This document shows, piece by piece, positions 50,001 through 62,293 of a stretch of 64,000 nucleotides of DNA; within the stretch, counting starts at the first letter, position 1, and each line of letters begins with the position of its first letter. The DNA is from Pipra filicauda (lineage: Eukaryota; Chordata; Aves; Passeriformes; Pipridae). A program made the translations under genes and the position numbers. Under the pieces are notes generated by a model. That model was given only the letters and a program-made list of their open reading frames with translations. It was not told the DNA's origin and did no database searches. The DNA is taken from contig NW_024104345.1 in the NCBI RefSeq assembly GCF_003945595.2, positions 434,001-498,000 of the forward strand, read 5' to 3'.

Positions 50001-53000
50001 TGATCACATAACTGTTTCCATCTCGCTCAATGCTGCATTGCATATTGGTGGCATCACTTGAAGCCACATCAGGTTCTGTGTTAAAGGTAAAAACAAAACC
50101 AAACCACTGGGTTAAATGAAGAGGTAGTACTACCTCCACAAATACAGGGCTGTAGATATACTGTAATAATAACACAGTTTCGCTCCCAGTAGAAAAGTTG
50201 TTTTCAGAACCTCACTGCTGGTGGTCGAAAGACTTTCTATCTTCCAACAACCTGTTATTCATAGCCAGTTTAAATGGACTTGTTCTTGGGCTCAGATTAT
50301 CCATTACGATCAACAGCCTTCTTCCTTTCCTGATCTTTTCAAATCTTTTATCCTTCCAGTGTACTTAGAGAAAACAGTCATGTCTCTCCTCAGACTTTTT
50401 CTTCCCCTGGGCTCTTCTCAAGTGAAAATGAAGAGATTGAAACTAATTTTATGATAGTACGTGAAATAGACTATACAAAGCTGTCAGCAAAATGTCATCA
50501 ATGATTATTTGGAACAGGAAAGATTCTTCCTCTCTCCTTTCACCATTACTTTTTTTTTAATAGGCAAATGCTTTTGCTTTAAAGTAAAAGCATCTCTTTC
50601 CTCTTGGGGAACACAGTGAAACAGAATTTGCAAAATAAGGGTTCAGCTCTACCAGGCTGAGTTCTCTTGACTCCTTCTGACATGGGAAGATCAAGATTTT
50701 GACATCAGATGTTCCAAAGCTACCTTCCTACAGCAAGAGCCAGACTTTCCAAAGATGTTGAATGCCACAAGCTTTCAAGACCAAAAATTATTACAATGCT
50801 GAGCTATGGACATAAAGCAAGTTACCTCCAGGTTCTATCTTAAAACCTCTACCTATGACGTACTGCAAAACTACACAACTTAATCACAGTAATCATATTT
50901 GTACCTAATTGTATGTTTCTAAAGAACCCCAAAGCATATTATAAAAAAGGGCGAGCTCTATTGTAAATCTGTTTGGTACTATAAAATGTATTTTACCAGT
51001 ACTAAAAATAAACTGAAGATATATAGAAAGCAAATAGTATTGTAACCATGAAAAATGGTAACTACTGGGGAAGGGCAGCAAGGGTGCTTCACTCTGCATT
51101 CACATCTCACAGATTTTATATTCAAACACATTCACAGATACAATGGAAATTTTTATATTAATTCATTAACACACAATTTGACGTTTTCTACTTTTTGCAT
51201 ATACCATTTAAAGTTTTTGCCAATTGTCTCTAACTTTCTTCTGGAGAAAAATTTACCCGTCATGCAGAAGCAAGAACTAATCTTCCCTTCCAGGAGAGGC
51301 TCCAGCCACTCTTTCTTTTGCTCTTCAGTCCCATACATGTGGAGGACCTCCATGTTTCCAGTGTCTGTAAGAAATCAGAAGTCATGTTTACTTCTTGAGA
51401 CACACAACTCTTAAGGTGCAAGATGACTGACTTTTAAATGTTCTCAGTGCTGTAGTTATGGGACAGGGCTGCTAACCTGGTGCATGACAGTTAAAAACCT
51501 CAGGAGCAATGAGGCATTTCCCCGTCTCCTCAGCTATTAGGGCGTAGTCAAGCTGGCTGAGACCACTGACATCTGGAAGAAAAAGGTTCCACAGACCTTC
51601 TGCTTTTGCCATTTCCTGTTGCAAGAATCAACAGAGAAAAATACCATATAATAATACCAAAAATACCAATAAATCTTAAAAAACAGAAAAATAAATTCTG
51701 GCTTGCTAGACACTTCCTTCCTTCCTGCTGTCTAATACATCTCATGCCTTTTTTCAATAGCTATTTTGAAATAATAGGTACAATCTTTGATTGAAAATTC
51801 AGACACATCCCTCACAGAACTCACTTTGTTTTACTCCTCTCTCATTTCTCTCACCTTTTGCACACTTCTCTCTTCCTTTCCTTCCACTATTCCTCACACT
51901 GTTTCTTTCCATACAGAGTAACTTCTCCAGCATGATATGCCAAACACTCTTCTGCTCTATATCTGTGCTCTTTTACTGCTAGAATGCTAAGAATATTTAC
52001 TGTCCCATACCTTCAGTTTCTCAAGAAGTGGTGGTTTCTTCCATTTTTCCTCAGTATTTCCACGTTCAGTATAGTATTTTATTATTTCCTTAGAGAAACA
52101 ATTGAAAAGATACTGTTTAAATGAAGAACACATGTAACACAGAAGTAATAATATGATGTCTTTTCCAGTCCTGTGCACCAAGAAACCAATTAAAGAAATA
52201 TTCATCATAGGTTTTCATTATATAGTGAGTTGTATTAAAAAATTAAATATATAATTGAAAACCGAACTGCAACCTATTCGTTTTGCAAGACTTGAAATGC
52301 ATCACAGAGATGACCCCAATCAGTACCTTATTTCATACAATTATTTGGGTTCGTTTAAAGTATGTGGTGATGATGCTAGAAGGTCAGTATTTTCTGATGA
52401 TAAAAGTACCTGTTACCAACAGTACACAGAAGAGGCATGAAACCAAAAGTAAAAGCACAAATGAACGCCTGACATAACGACACTAAAGATTCAGGTTTCC
52501 TGTCACAACATTCAAATATATAAGCCAGTTAATCTTTTGTTAACAGAGAAAAACCCCACAAAGAATACATTTTCTCTTCCTGTCAAAATAATTCCTTAAC
52601 AGATTATGTCAGTAGTCATTCTGAGCATCAGTGATTATTAGTAAAACTATATATTCAGTAATCCTAGTATTTCCACAAGTATGTTTTAGTGAGGTACAGC
52701 ACTTCAAACCTCACCAAGAACTAGTTAAAGAATGAATAAAAGTAGTTCCCTCTTCTGAAAATGACACGATAAGACAAATGCCCAAGTAAAATTTAGAAGT
52801 CCTGATGCACAATTCTTGTTATCAGAAACAACTTACAAGCACAACACTACTCATCTGCAAAAACTGTGGTCCATTTATTTTTAAAGCAAGTACTTTGATT
52901 ATTGCAAGGCTTCCTTGGACAGTCCTAAACTACAATCCAAAACCAGTCACAGACAGACTTCTAAAAAACTTTGCATATCAAGAGTTACTGCCCTTAACCC

Positions 53001-53928
53001 CTCCTTGTGATAGGCAGATGCATTCATAAATCTTTTAGATTAATATGTTCTCTGCATTTCTGCCTGACTGCCAAAACCAACCAACCAACCAACCAAACAA
53101 CAACAAAAAAGCCCAAAACAGAAAGCCAAAGAAATCAGTTCTGCAACAGAAGTCATCTGTGTTTCCATAAGGCTAAAAGCTGAACCAACTTTCTACGTGG
53201 AAAATTTCTAATCTCTCTAGGATAAGAAGTAAAATGGTTCGTCTCATTTTCCCTTCCACTGATTATTGACTTCTGTGGGTATTTCATTATCTGATTTCAA
53301 ATCTTCACTGGTATTAAATATATTCAGGAATGAGGCTACATTGCTACATTACGTGATCCCATTTTTTGTCAGAAAAGTCACAGCTTAAAGAGAAAGCAAG
53401 AAACAGATACACTCAGCTTCATATGGTTTAAACCAGCAATTTCCATTTTTAAATTAGCATCTTTCCATTTATTACATAAGAGTTCTAGGTTTTTGTTAAA
53501 GTATTTTAGCAAATTCCTTTAGAAAGTAACTCTTACTAAAAAGAGAAATTTTTACACTTCAAAAAGTTTAAAAAGTAACTCAGCTTTCATTAACAATGCA
53601 TACAACATCTTAATCCTGGAAAAAAAAATAGACAATAATGATTTCTGCTAATATTTCTCAATGCCATAAATATCACTACATGAAAATAAGGCTGTTTCAG
53701 AAAAAAACCCAAAACAAGAAGATATGACTTCTATACATAGTTTTACATTTTTATAAAGTCTAGTCTGAAAATGTTCCCTTAAAAATAGGTTAACTAAAAG
53801 CTTTTACCTTCTCAGCTGGATAAATGTGCTGCTTCATGAACTGCTTGACCTTCAGCAAAACCTCTTGGCCTTTCCTACTTTGATGGAAGAGCTCTCCAGA
53901 AATGTGCTGTGTGCTGCTGAAAGATGAC
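32024..53928 (-). CDS. ACAD11: ACAD11 exons 9-20: acyl-CoA dehydrogenase domain
   Basis: Exons in transcript order: 53808-53928, 52011-52088, 51477-51615, 51257-51364, 49977-50075, 38004-38070, 36421-36506, 36155-36226, 35160-35314, 33158-33274, 32622-32731, 32024-32138. ACAD landmarks: [20 protein letters not shown], the FAD/substrate motif [16 protein letters not shown] (about residues 499-514, split over exons 12 and 13), [42 protein letters not shown] and [12 protein letters not shown]. The position where most ACADs have the catalytic Glu of a YEGT motif reads ADGP, as in the ACAD10/11 group. Introns 50076-51256, 52089-53807, 33275-35159 and 36507-38003 show no gene or recognised retroposon apart from a (CCAA)n run at 53077-53097. 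Confidence 0.95.
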
Positions 53929-56900
53929 CTAGGGAAGAACACTCAATGGAATAACAAGTAAGATTTTCCCTCACAATAATATAAGCTGCCTTACACAGGC
54001 ATTCAAATAAATGAAGATGTTGCAAAAGCTTTGCCTTACTGTTGACCAGTAGTTTAGATCACTCTTACCTTTTTGAGAGCTCTAACCCTCTCTCTGCCAA
54101 AGGCTTCACAATCTTAGCAAATTCATGACTATTCTCTGCAGAAGCATTTCCAATGAGATATCTAGCATATACACCCTAAAACCAAAAGAGAGGCATATAT
54201 GGTATAATTATGCATTTAAAATTGTCTCTTTAACACACCGGTGATTTCTTCAACTATGAAAGTAACACTTAAATGCACATACTCTTAAAATGAAAAACTT
54301 ACCACCCGGACAATTTTACTGGGATATGCTAATATTGGTTTTGGTCCATCTCTGATATAATGGAGACACTTGCTGCACAAGAGTTAAAAAAATACCCCAG
54401 CTAAACCAACCTAAAAGCAAACCCCAAAAAATAGTAGATGAAAACAAAAAATAAAAAAGATAAATGTCTGCACATGATACTGCAAGCAAACCCAGCCTGT
54501 CCCTCAAGCCAACTGACAACAGTATAGATATATGATAGTTATGACTAAATTAACTACCCATATCCACACAAAAATATGTGATATTTCAGCAAATGTGAGT
54601 GTATTACCTGGGCTATTGCTGCCATTTTAAAATATGACAAAGCAAGAAAAAAGTTGAAGTTGGATAAAGTAGTGTTAATACGCCGGCAGCGGCAGTAAAT
54701 GGAAACCAGTTCTTCAAATGAAGGAGTTTCTAAAAAAAAAAACAACAATTTTTTAGAATACTCAACGTTTTCTATGATTTTTTTTCCAGCTTATTCTTCA
54801 ACACTTGTTCATCTTTATGAGATATTTCATTTACATAGTAAACACCATGATTTATAATTTCTCATGCTGTAACTGTGATATGGGAAACAAAAGGAAAAAG
54901 GATTTGCCAGAATTTCAAGTAACTGTGACAATTCCTACCACCCTTCACCTCCACTCCAGTCAGGAAACTGATTTCAGCAAGGGGGTAGGATTTTTTTTTT
55001 AAATAAAAGTTATATTTACATTTAAATTTCTGTTCTCTTTCATTATCTCTAAGAAAGGTTCAAACTAAACTTTTTCCAAAGTAGCATATTGTAGCTGAGA
55101 CATAGCTTGTTAAAACAGAACTACCTAAAACCTCTCTATCAGCATGCTTCCGACAATGAAGGAAACATGGAAGAGTTATTTTCAAGTGCAAAACTATATG
55201 TTTGTAGATTTACCATTTAATTCCTGTTTATAAGGGTAACATTTCAAATAAAAATCAACCCTAGAATTTGTTTCAACAAAAAGATTACATTTTCATACCT
55301 ATGGTGCCTTTGAAACCCAAGACAGATCCTTGACCTAAGGCCTTAATAGATGTAGGCCAAAAGTAGAATTGAGTGGCATATGCTAAATCTGCTAAAGGAT
55401 GACCAGCAGTAGAAAGTTCCCAGTCCAGCACTGCCAAAACACGAGCCTTAAATAAAAATAAAAACCTCGAGTGAGTGCTAGAAGACAAATCCTCTCCATC
55501 CACAGATGCACCACCCACTTAATATCCACGAGTTTTATTTGATTACTATATATTTAAAATTAAAAACATGCACTGTAGCTGTCTACAACAAAAAGAGTTC
55601 CTTTTGGCCCTATCTAAGGATCTGTAGAAAATTAAAATTCCCATAAGGGCAGAAAGCTAGGCATTTTTCCACAGAAAATCCAATTTAAATCTACATTTTT
55701 GAGTAGTGTTCTTCCTGTCAGAAACTTGTAAATTCTTCGAGTCAAAATATGGTTGAATTAAAATATCCTAAAGAACAGTAGTACTGACAGTTGCTGACAA
55801 GACAGTACTGACAAGACAACCAGTCTTGTTGCATGGTCCTTTAGCACAGAAACTCAGACCATGCATCAAACCCCCTAATTTATCACAATATTATGTATAG
55901 ATTAACACTTACATAGGGAACTGAATTTCTTAAACAGGAAGTCAATCATTGCCCGGACTGTGACACAAGCTTCTGCTGCAAGCATCCTTGCAATGGTGTC
56001 TTCAGCTGGGTGTGCTGAGACTCCCCAGTCTGTCATTCTGATAAATTCTTATAATCCGGCTTGTCTGTCAATCTGAACGATTGCTCCAGCCTACTCATGA
56101 TCCCTGGCTACTTGAACTATGTGCAAAAGTCTTTCCTACGTGGTCACTCCTGCCTATACAGGAGAAGTTTCTAAAGATTACTTGAAATTACCTATGTACA
56201 GCTCGATCAATTCCTTCAACTGCATCAGGAACATCATCTCGGGAGAGTTCCCGAGACTGCCAAATCTCAGTCAAATCTTGGGGTCAAATCAGTACATTTA
56301 AGCCTACAACTAATGTGTCTATCAACTAATCCATGCACAACAATGGGACCTGTTGCTTTGCTGTGAAGTAGGCATTGCAGAGTCTTGGTCACAAATCCCA
56401 GGCATATCTTCTGGTCACAACACAGCAAATAGCATGGAAAAAAATAATGAAAACGCAACTATGTCGATAGATAGTTAACACGTATTTATTTCCAAAAACA
56501 GAAAAAAAATCTCTTTCTTTTCCCTTTCAGGGTCTCTGTGATCTATGTGTACTCCATAACTAAGAAGATTTTTCTTTGCTTCCACTAGTATCATGTATCA
56601 TGCATTCAGATCCTATTCCAAAAGCCATTGTTAACTGAAGCCATATCACAGTCAAACGGGCTTTGGATCAAATGCTTATGTAGTTTAATGAAGTGAGACT
56701 TGAGTTGCACTGAATTCAACAGGATTTATGCATACACAATGTTTTGTACCTGGACTTTGAAGTAGGGACTAGAACTAATGAATAAATTGAGTATCTTTCA
56801 AGGTCAGGTCAGATGGGGCCCCTGAGCAACCTCGTCTAGGGAAATGTGATGAAACTAGATGATTTTAAGGTCTCTTCCAACCCAAATCATTCTGTGATTC

Positions 56901-59900
56901 TATCAATTCTGTCTAGCTCCTGCAATGAAAACCAGGACTGTATTAGGTACCTAAATACCATACACAGTATAGAGAAGAGTTAATTTCTCTCCTATTGTTT
57001 TCAAAGACGTATCACGCACTAAAATAATCCACAGAAGTGTTCCATTACATGGAAGTGTTTCAAATACCTCTGTTGGATGGAAGATGATGTTATCTATCCT
57101 CATGTCCCCATGAATCAGGCTTTCTTCATTATCATCAGGTGGCAAGTTGTTGGCTAACCAGTCAGCCAGTTTGTTCATGGCAGGAATATCTGTATGAGCA
57201 GCTGCATCATACTGTTTTTTCCAAGTTGACACCTAAAGAAATACAAACACTCCAACAGATTTTCCAACTGATTCCCAAGTTTTTAAAGAGCACAAAATTC
57301 TGAAGCATGTGCTTCTGTTTTTTCACTATTATCATGTTACAGAATTCAGTAAAACCCAGTACCTCTGCATTTGCAAATGTGAACTATGAGATCAAAAGAT
57401 GCAATGAGGACTACCTCTAATTTCTATTTCAATCCTATTTACACAGCCCAAATCTAATATTATTCCAAAAGCAAATTAGTATCATTCCCTGAGCATAGCA
57501 CTATAGAATCAGTCTGAATGTAGCAGTGGCCTTACACGGTGCACAAAATAATTGAACTAGGTGAAGGTGTTTAATAGCTAATATATGATGGTTACTTTTA
57601 CAAGTTTTTAATAACTAATAATTTAGCTTGCAAATCAAATAAATATTCAAAGACCTGACAAGACAAGAGAATTTTTTGAAGAGTTTTACCTGTCTTTTGC
57701 AGTATCCTGGTCCTCTACCATATCCTTGGAGGCCCAATGACTGTAAATCAAAGGAGTGCAACAGGGCCAAAGTTTCTATCATTGCAACATACAAAGCAGA
57801 ACGCTCTGCTGGGCCCGCTTCAGGCAATGAGATGTCTCGGAAAATGCGACCCTAAAAACACCATAAATCAGATATTTGGTGGGATGTACACACCAGATGA
57901 AAAGAAGTAAAGCTATACATTTAATGACCAAAACCAAATGTAGTGAATCAACACCTCTATGCAAACAAAAATTCCTTCCTCATTTATTTTATTCCTCGCT
58001 CAGGGCAAATGAAGGGATTCACAGTAATCTCAGATCATTAGTATATGGAAGGCAATTAAAATAACAGATATATTCAGTAGATGAAAGTCTGAATTAGAGC
58101 ACTCAGTCCAGATATCATGAAGCTTGAAAGCACCAGGAAAAATAATGTTGCTGCATTGCCTCTAACAACTAACTTGCAGAAAAAATATCAATGAAGACCT
58201 GAGGGAGATGGGGGGGCACAGACAGGGAGAGAAGAGAAACAGGTAGGTTGCACATCCTGAGGCAAACAACCCAAAGGAATTCACTTGTGTTCTCCTTAAA
58301 GGCAGTTTAATATATCTAAAAGATGGGTGTGTTTTTCCATTTTATCCTTTAATTTTGACGCTTCCAGTAACAGATTGGAAGAGAAAAAACAGATTCCTAT
58401 CTCCTCTGAGCTCCTCAATTTCACTGTTTTGCATGATGGCTTCAATATATTCACACAGATAAAGTAGCAAGAGAATTTTTTTTACTAAAAGGTTCTGCAT
58501 AACAAATCTCAAAATCAGGTTCTGTACTGTGCAATAGTTTATTCAACAGAATAAATATATGGTTGTTTTCTAAATATACAATGTATTTGTTAAAAACAGT
58601 GAGTGTTGTCCATCTTAGAATGGATAGACTGTACATTTACATAGTTAGAAATGCAGCAAGGTTTCTTCTTAAGTAATCACTTTCTTGTAGCCAAAACTAG
58701 AAAAATTCTCCATCTTTAATGTAAGAAATCCGTTTTAAATTTTTCAGAGTTCTTACATTTTATTACTCTTGATTCATGGGTTTTGTAGGAAAGTTAACTT
58801 AATCTCCAGAAACTGGCCCACAAACTCTTATATTTCTAATTTCCCAGTTAACCTGATGACAGAGTAGGACGCAATGAAAGGAAAGAGGCCTGAATTCAAA
58901 TCCTCCTCCAGCAGGAAAAAAACCACATGATACAGCATACTTACACTCAAAAATCACCAAAATCTAACAGAAGCACTATCAACTCAGCTACAGTACCCCC
59001 AGATGGGATGGACCACAGACAGAACTATGCTGTATTCTTTAGGAAACTATTCTTTCTGTTTGAATTGAAATCCTGCTTGGTTTTCAAGAAAAGGTGATTG
59101 TATGTCAATTCCTATCTTCAGTACTAAACAGGCTGCAGGATGTCCAAAGATTCAGTATAACTTTATCAACTGACTGTTTTCCCTCTGACTTGGTTATGCT
59201 TTTCACAGAAGAAATATTGCCTTATTGCAAGACATCCTTCAAGACATCTGAGAACTCAAAACAAGAACAAGAGGTCAAATACTGAGCTGAATATTTCAAC
59301 AAAGTGGGAAATAAGTCTTGGAGAAGCTGAAATCTGTGAAAATCACTGATAGGTAGCATTTCTTAAAATTATCAGATTATTTATGTTCATATCAGAAAAC
59401 TTAGTGACTGCTGAGTAAGGCTCTAACAGAAAGGCAATTTAAAAGCATCTTGTAGTAGGGAGAAGGAAAGAATCTCTCACATTGGAGGACCAACCTGCAC
59501 ATGCTGCATTACATAAAACTCTGTTCCAATGACAGAAACATCACTGCAATACAACAGGGGCTCAGGCACCGGAAAACCAGCCGAAAATAAGGCTTTCTGC
59601 ACATGATATTCTCTATCGACCTGAAGACGATACAGAAATTTAGGTTCAATTAAAACCTCCCAAACATAAATGAGCACAGTAAATGACAACGTTTAGTTCA
59701 CAGAACACAGTTCACTGATCCAGCAGTTCACTGCATTTCTGGACACACTCAACAATGTGCCGGACCATCATGTACGGGACTTAGTCACTTGCAATACAAA
59801 GTGTTTGGAGCTTGATGAGGAACGTTACTTACCTTGTGTGCTCTGGGTAAAAGGGGGCCATGGGGCTTCTTCCTGAGCACATAAGCCTGACCACCCTTCT

Positions 59901-62293
59901 GAAGGTAAAAGGTCGGATTTGACTGGCCAGAGCTACAAAGAGAGAGATTAAAAGTACAAATTCAAGTACTTACAAATTTGTAAACTTTTAACAGAAATTA
60001 TGCAAAATGCACTTCAATTTGGCCTGAACAAAATGGCAGGACAGAGGAAAGAGTTCTTCTCAGGAGTTGTTTTGGGTTGTGGGTTTTTCTTCAAATCTAG
60101 TCTTACAAGGAAGCAAGTGATAGCCTACAGAATCAAAAGTCAGAGGTTCTATTCCTACTTATAAGAAAGATGCCTTCTTTCACTGTGGACAGATCACAGC
60201 CAAATTGTTCTCCTGTAGCATTTACTTCTCCTCCATAAAGAGATATCATTAACTTATTCAAGGCATGCAGTAGATACTAACTTCAAAGCTGATTTGGAGG
60301 AATTAAAGAGAGCAGAATTCTCACTAGCTCATAATTGTATTTGTCCTTTGGTGAGCTGTATTTTGAACAATATAAGCACAAGGAAAGCTCTCCAAATTGG
60401 AGGGGAACTTTTTACAAGAGCATGTAGTGACAGGACAACGGGGAATGGATTCAAAGTGAAAGAGAGTAGGTTTAGATTAGATATTAGAAAAAAAGTCTTT
60501 ACTGTGAGAGCGGTGAGGCCCTGGAATGGGTTGCCCAGAGAAATTGTGGATGCCCCATCCCTGGAAGTGTTCAAGGCCGGGCTGGATGGGGCTCTGAACA
60601 ATATGGCCTAGAGAAAGGTGTCCCTGCCTGTGGCAAGGAGTTGGAAATAGATGATCTTTAAGGTCTCTCCCAACCCAACCCATTCTATGATTCTACTCTA
60701 TGACTAAATTACTGATGATTCTAGTACAAAGCTCCACTGTATGCCAGCCTGATCATGATATCCATATGCTATGCTTAAGGGACAGCCTATAGGAAAATTT
60801 TAAAGAATGAATGTTGAAGTGACAAAGAAAATAAGACATTTCAATCACATACATGTGTAAAAGAAAAGGGTAACCTAGTTAAACCCTTCATAACACCTTT
60901 TCCATCATTTCCCAACCAAGACCATTGACCTTTATTTTCCTCAAGGCTCTGTGCTAACCTGCATGCCTTTCTCTCCTCATTCTGGATAATTTTTAAGATG
61001 CATTTTGACTTAGTCCAATAAAAGACTGGACAACTAATGGAAAATAAAAATCAAGCGAACTTTTGCCCTCACGCTTCCCATTACATTTCCATTCTCCCTG
61101 AAGCAGTTAGGGCATAGTTTGTAACACAATTTAACAAGTATACTGCACTGACAAACGCTCTGCCTAGCAGGAAAGAAATTTACACCAGCTGAAGCCTTGA
61201 ACTGCAACTACAAGACAAGCAAACTAGTAAAAGCATAAATACTGACAGTATTTTAGCAGATTTTACTATTAGCTACTCTCCTAAGGTCCTTCCTAAGGTC
61301 TCCTCAATCGAGGTACATACGAGGATTAAGGTACAGCTGAGGATTCAATCGATGTTTTATATTTGCAACAAAAGTCAATGAAATATTGTTTACTGTTTCT
61401 TAGTGGTCTGCAGATAAAGTAGTCTAGGTCATGTTTACAGAGGAACTAATACCTATTTTTAGAATACCTTCTAATAATTAGCTCCCGATGTGAAGTCACG
61501 CAGCCACAACACTAATTTGTTGAATGCAAATGAAACCCACCGTTCTATGGGATAGTGGCTTTGGAGCCTGGGTGTGGCACCCCACTGGCGCATGGTATTG
61601 CTCTCAGGGCGTTAATGGGAATTTCAACACATCCTTGCCCTGTTCTCATGGATTTGCTTAACCGGCCATAGCCTAACGCTTCTACAAATGAATTCTTAAG
61701 CCGTGTATGTGCTTCTGAACATTACTATTTGCTGTGTAATCAAAGATGGAGCAGATAAATTGAGAGGCAATAAAACAATCATGCCAGTACTCTGAGGACA
61801 GCGGGAAGCCCACCCAACACACAGCCCGCCCGTAGACGGCTGGCTGCGGCCACACAGTGTCCGTGACAAAGGTCACCTTCGCCGCCACTGCAAACTTTGA
61901 CTTCTCCAGCCGGCCAAGGGATGAGCTGTTCCCTCGGTGGCTGCTGTCCGCCATCCCCAGGACATCTCTACCGCTGGCCACCTTCCCTGCCAGGCAGCAG
62001 CGAGCAGAGCGGCCCCTCTTCTCGCCTCACAGTGCGGGCTCACAGCCCATGTCCGGGCCACGGAGGCGGCTCTGGCCCCTCCCGGGAGCGCTGGAGCAGA
62101 AGAGCGGCGGCTCCCCCGTCACCTGTGTCACCCATGTCACCTGTGCCGCCAGTTACCTGTACTGCCTGACAGCCAGCGCGCCCGCGGGCTCCCGAGGGAA
62201 GCCGCGCAGGTGGCTGCTCAGGTACCGCTCCAAGCTGCCCTGGTCGAAGCGGTGCTGCCGCCGCACCTCACTGGTGCCCGGCTCCGCCGCCAT
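32024..62293 (-). CDS. ACAD11: ACAD11, complete: kinase-like domain fused to acyl-CoA dehydrogenase, 20 exons
   Basis: Two-domain enzyme of fatty-acid catabolism. Family knowledge: the N-terminal APH-like kinase phosphorylates 4-hydroxyacyl substrates and the C-terminal FAD-dependent ACAD domain completes their conversion into a beta-oxidation intermediate; the protein has been reported in peroxisomes and mitochondria-associated fractions. Twenty exons, all with matching phases, sum to 2,334 nt = 777 residues plus stop (human about 780), so the gene is whole. Start chosen at 62291-62293 ([10 protein letters not shown]), the methionine nearest the conserved [12 protein letters not shown]; the frame is also open further upstream. 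No transit peptide is visible; the protein ends LTAKI, a weak match to a peroxisomal PTS1. ACKR4 lies antisense in intron 13 (38071-49976). The gene starts 343 bp from UBA5, head to head. Exon lists are in the next two entries. Confidence 0.97.
41990..42112 (-). mobile_element. tRNA-Ile-derived SINE with CR1-type tail (TguSINE1-like), 5'-truncated
   Basis: Read on the minus strand it opens with GGTTAGAGAATGGTGCTGAT, the D-arm to anticodon part of tRNA-Ile with anticodon GAT, followed by a B box (GGTTTGATCCC) and the tRNA 3' part CACGGGCCA. It then runs straight into ATTCACTTAAGAGCTGG, GGATGATCCTTGTG and CCCTTCCAACT with a final AATATTCTGTGA, a CR1-type 3' tail. The A box is missing or cut, so this is not a working tRNA gene. 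A tRNA-Ile head plus CR1 tail is the structure described for the songbird SINE TguSINE1; the family name is from memory. Confidence 0.85.
43543..43816. repeat. Copy 1 of a repeat pair upstream of ACKR4
   Basis: Shares long stretches with 45141-45390 in the same orientation: CAGCAGAGCTTCTGAGCT, CTTGTGGGCAGTTTGTA, CCTCCAGCTG, GAGACTAAACTAA and GTGTGCCTGAGAAACA occur in both, in the same order, with small gaps. I judge identity by eye at roughly 75-80 percent. It could be a local duplication or two copies of an unrecognised interspersed element (for example a solo LTR). No terminal repeats or target-site duplications were identified. Confidence 0.75.
45141..45390. repeat. Copy 2 of a repeat pair upstream of ACKR4
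   Basis: Counterpart of 43543-43816, about 1.6 kb away and about 650 bases before the ACKR4 start codon. Relative to copy 1 it lacks about 11 bases after CCTCCAGCTG and differs most in the last third. Its closeness to ACKR4 makes a contribution to that gene's 5' region possible, but nothing in the sequence proves it. Confidence 0.75.
46001..46022 (+). promoter_or_regulatory. ACKR4: Likely 3' splice site before the ACKR4 start codon
   Basis: A strong pyrimidine tract (45971-46000) ends in TAG at 46001-46003, 19 bases before the ATG. Chemokine receptor genes usually have a spliced 5' non-coding exon and one coding exon, so this is the probable acceptor. The upstream exon was not located. Confidence 0.6.
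46023..47084 (+). CDS. ACKR4: ACKR4 (CCRL1/CCX-CKR), atypical chemokine receptor, single coding exon
   Basis: Seven-helix receptor of 353 residues (human 350) that binds and internalises CCL19, CCL21 and CCL25 without G-protein signalling. Visible: an acidic N-terminus with Tyr7, Tyr22 and Tyr25 and N-glycosylation sites NST (3-5) and NFT (36-38); TM1 GNSLV; TM2 [15 protein letters not shown]; extracellular cysteines Cys29, Cys110, Cys185 and Cys276, the two chemokine-receptor disulfides; TM6 [21 protein letters not shown], almost the human ACKR4 text; TM7 CLNPILY (298-304). The DRY box is kept (134-136) but is followed by RATSES where human ACKR4 has VAVT and signalling receptors have LAIV. 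The gene is antisense inside ACAD11 intron 13, as in mammals. Confidence is high because TM6, TM7 and location all agree. Confidence 0.96.
   Translation: MNNSTDYWTGDEEDDLNHVIDYTSYELLCEKSDVRNFTKLFLPAFYALAFTVGVAGNSLVVAIYAYCKKSKTKTDVYIMHLAIADLLLLFTLPFWAANAVQGWELGNSLCKLTSSLYTMNFSSSMLFLACISVDRYRATSESRGHRRIGKHCSVTCICVWLSAIFLSIPELVFNQVKKHNDRNECLPVFPMNMETLLKSTIQILEIILEFLLPFLVMLICYSATARAIFRSANVKKSRPFMVLLAVVATFIITQLPYNIVKFWRAIDIIYMLITDCDASKTIDVALQVTKSIALFHTCLNPILYAFLGASFKMHIMKIAKNYGYWRRQQQNGRPEEISMNYDDQTEETISFTI
47085..47985 (+). terminator. ACKR4: ACKR4 3' UTR with polyadenylation signal
   Basis: AATAAA at 47959-47964 is the first good poly(A) signal after the ACKR4 stop, followed by a T/G-rich run (about 47990-48030). 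This would give a 3' UTR of about 0.9 kb. No splice sites are needed. Confidence 0.65.
47990..49976. other. ACAD11 intron 13, part 2: no gene recognised
   Basis: About 2 kb between the ACKR4 3' end and ACAD11 exon 13. It contains an A/C-rich low-complexity run (48809-48900) that looks like a decayed retroposon tail or (CAAA)n expansion. Nothing else is recognised. Confidence 0.65.
48809..48900. repeat. A/C-rich low-complexity run
   Basis: About 90 bases made of A runs broken by CC and C (motifs such as CCAAACAACC and GAAACAAAAA). Similar shorter runs occur at 19876-19922. Open frames across it encode only low-complexity peptide. Confidence 0.8.
53077..53097. repeat. (CCAA)n microsatellite
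   Basis: About five CCAA units, then a decayed CAA/A-rich run to 53117, in ACAD11 intron 9. Confidence 0.9.
54069..62293 (-). CDS. ACAD11: ACAD11 exons 1-8: APH/choline-kinase-like domain
   Basis: Exons in transcript order: 62157-62293, 59833-59932, 59495-59620, 57690-57851, 57068-57232, 55299-55446, 54608-54729, 54069-54175. Exon 2 carries the nucleotide-loop region ([10 protein letters not shown], then QAYVLRKKP), exon 3 [13 protein letters not shown], exon 4 [19 protein letters not shown]. Exon 5 has the catalytic Brenner-type motif [14 protein letters not shown] (His216, Asp218, Asn223) and exon 6 the metal-binding segment [16 protein letters not shown] (Asp238, Glu240). Both key motifs are intact, so an active kinase-type fold is expected. 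Exon 3 uses a weaker donor (CAG/gttggt). Introns hold two CR1 tails (56795-56910 and 60370-60708) and nothing else I recognise; 57852-59494 and 55447-57067 are otherwise featureless. Confidence 0.95.
56795..56910 (+). repeat. CR1 LINE 3'-end fragment
   Basis: GGGGCCCCTGAGCAACCTCG, then GATGATTTTAAGGTCTCTTC and CCAACCCAAATCATTCTGTG followed by ATTCTAT, the typical CR1 3' end with its ATTCTGTG tail. A middle part is missing compared with longer copies. It is antisense to ACAD11. Confidence 0.88.
60370..60708 (+). mobile_element. CR1 LINE fragment in ACAD11 intron 1
   Basis: The plus-strand frame reads like the end of CR1 ORF2 ([44 protein letters not shown]), then the 3' UTR and a tail of CCATTCTATGATTCTA. 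5'-truncated near 60370. It is antisense to ACAD11. Confidence 0.92.

Noticed and set aside
50221..50454. Possible very old antisense CR1 fragment
   Set aside because: A few words (CATGTCTCTCCTCAGACTTT) recall CR1 but the rest is too diverged to support by eye.
60294..60611. Plus-strand open frame of 105 codons
   Set aside because: It is the end of CR1 ORF2 joined to unrelated upstream sequence.
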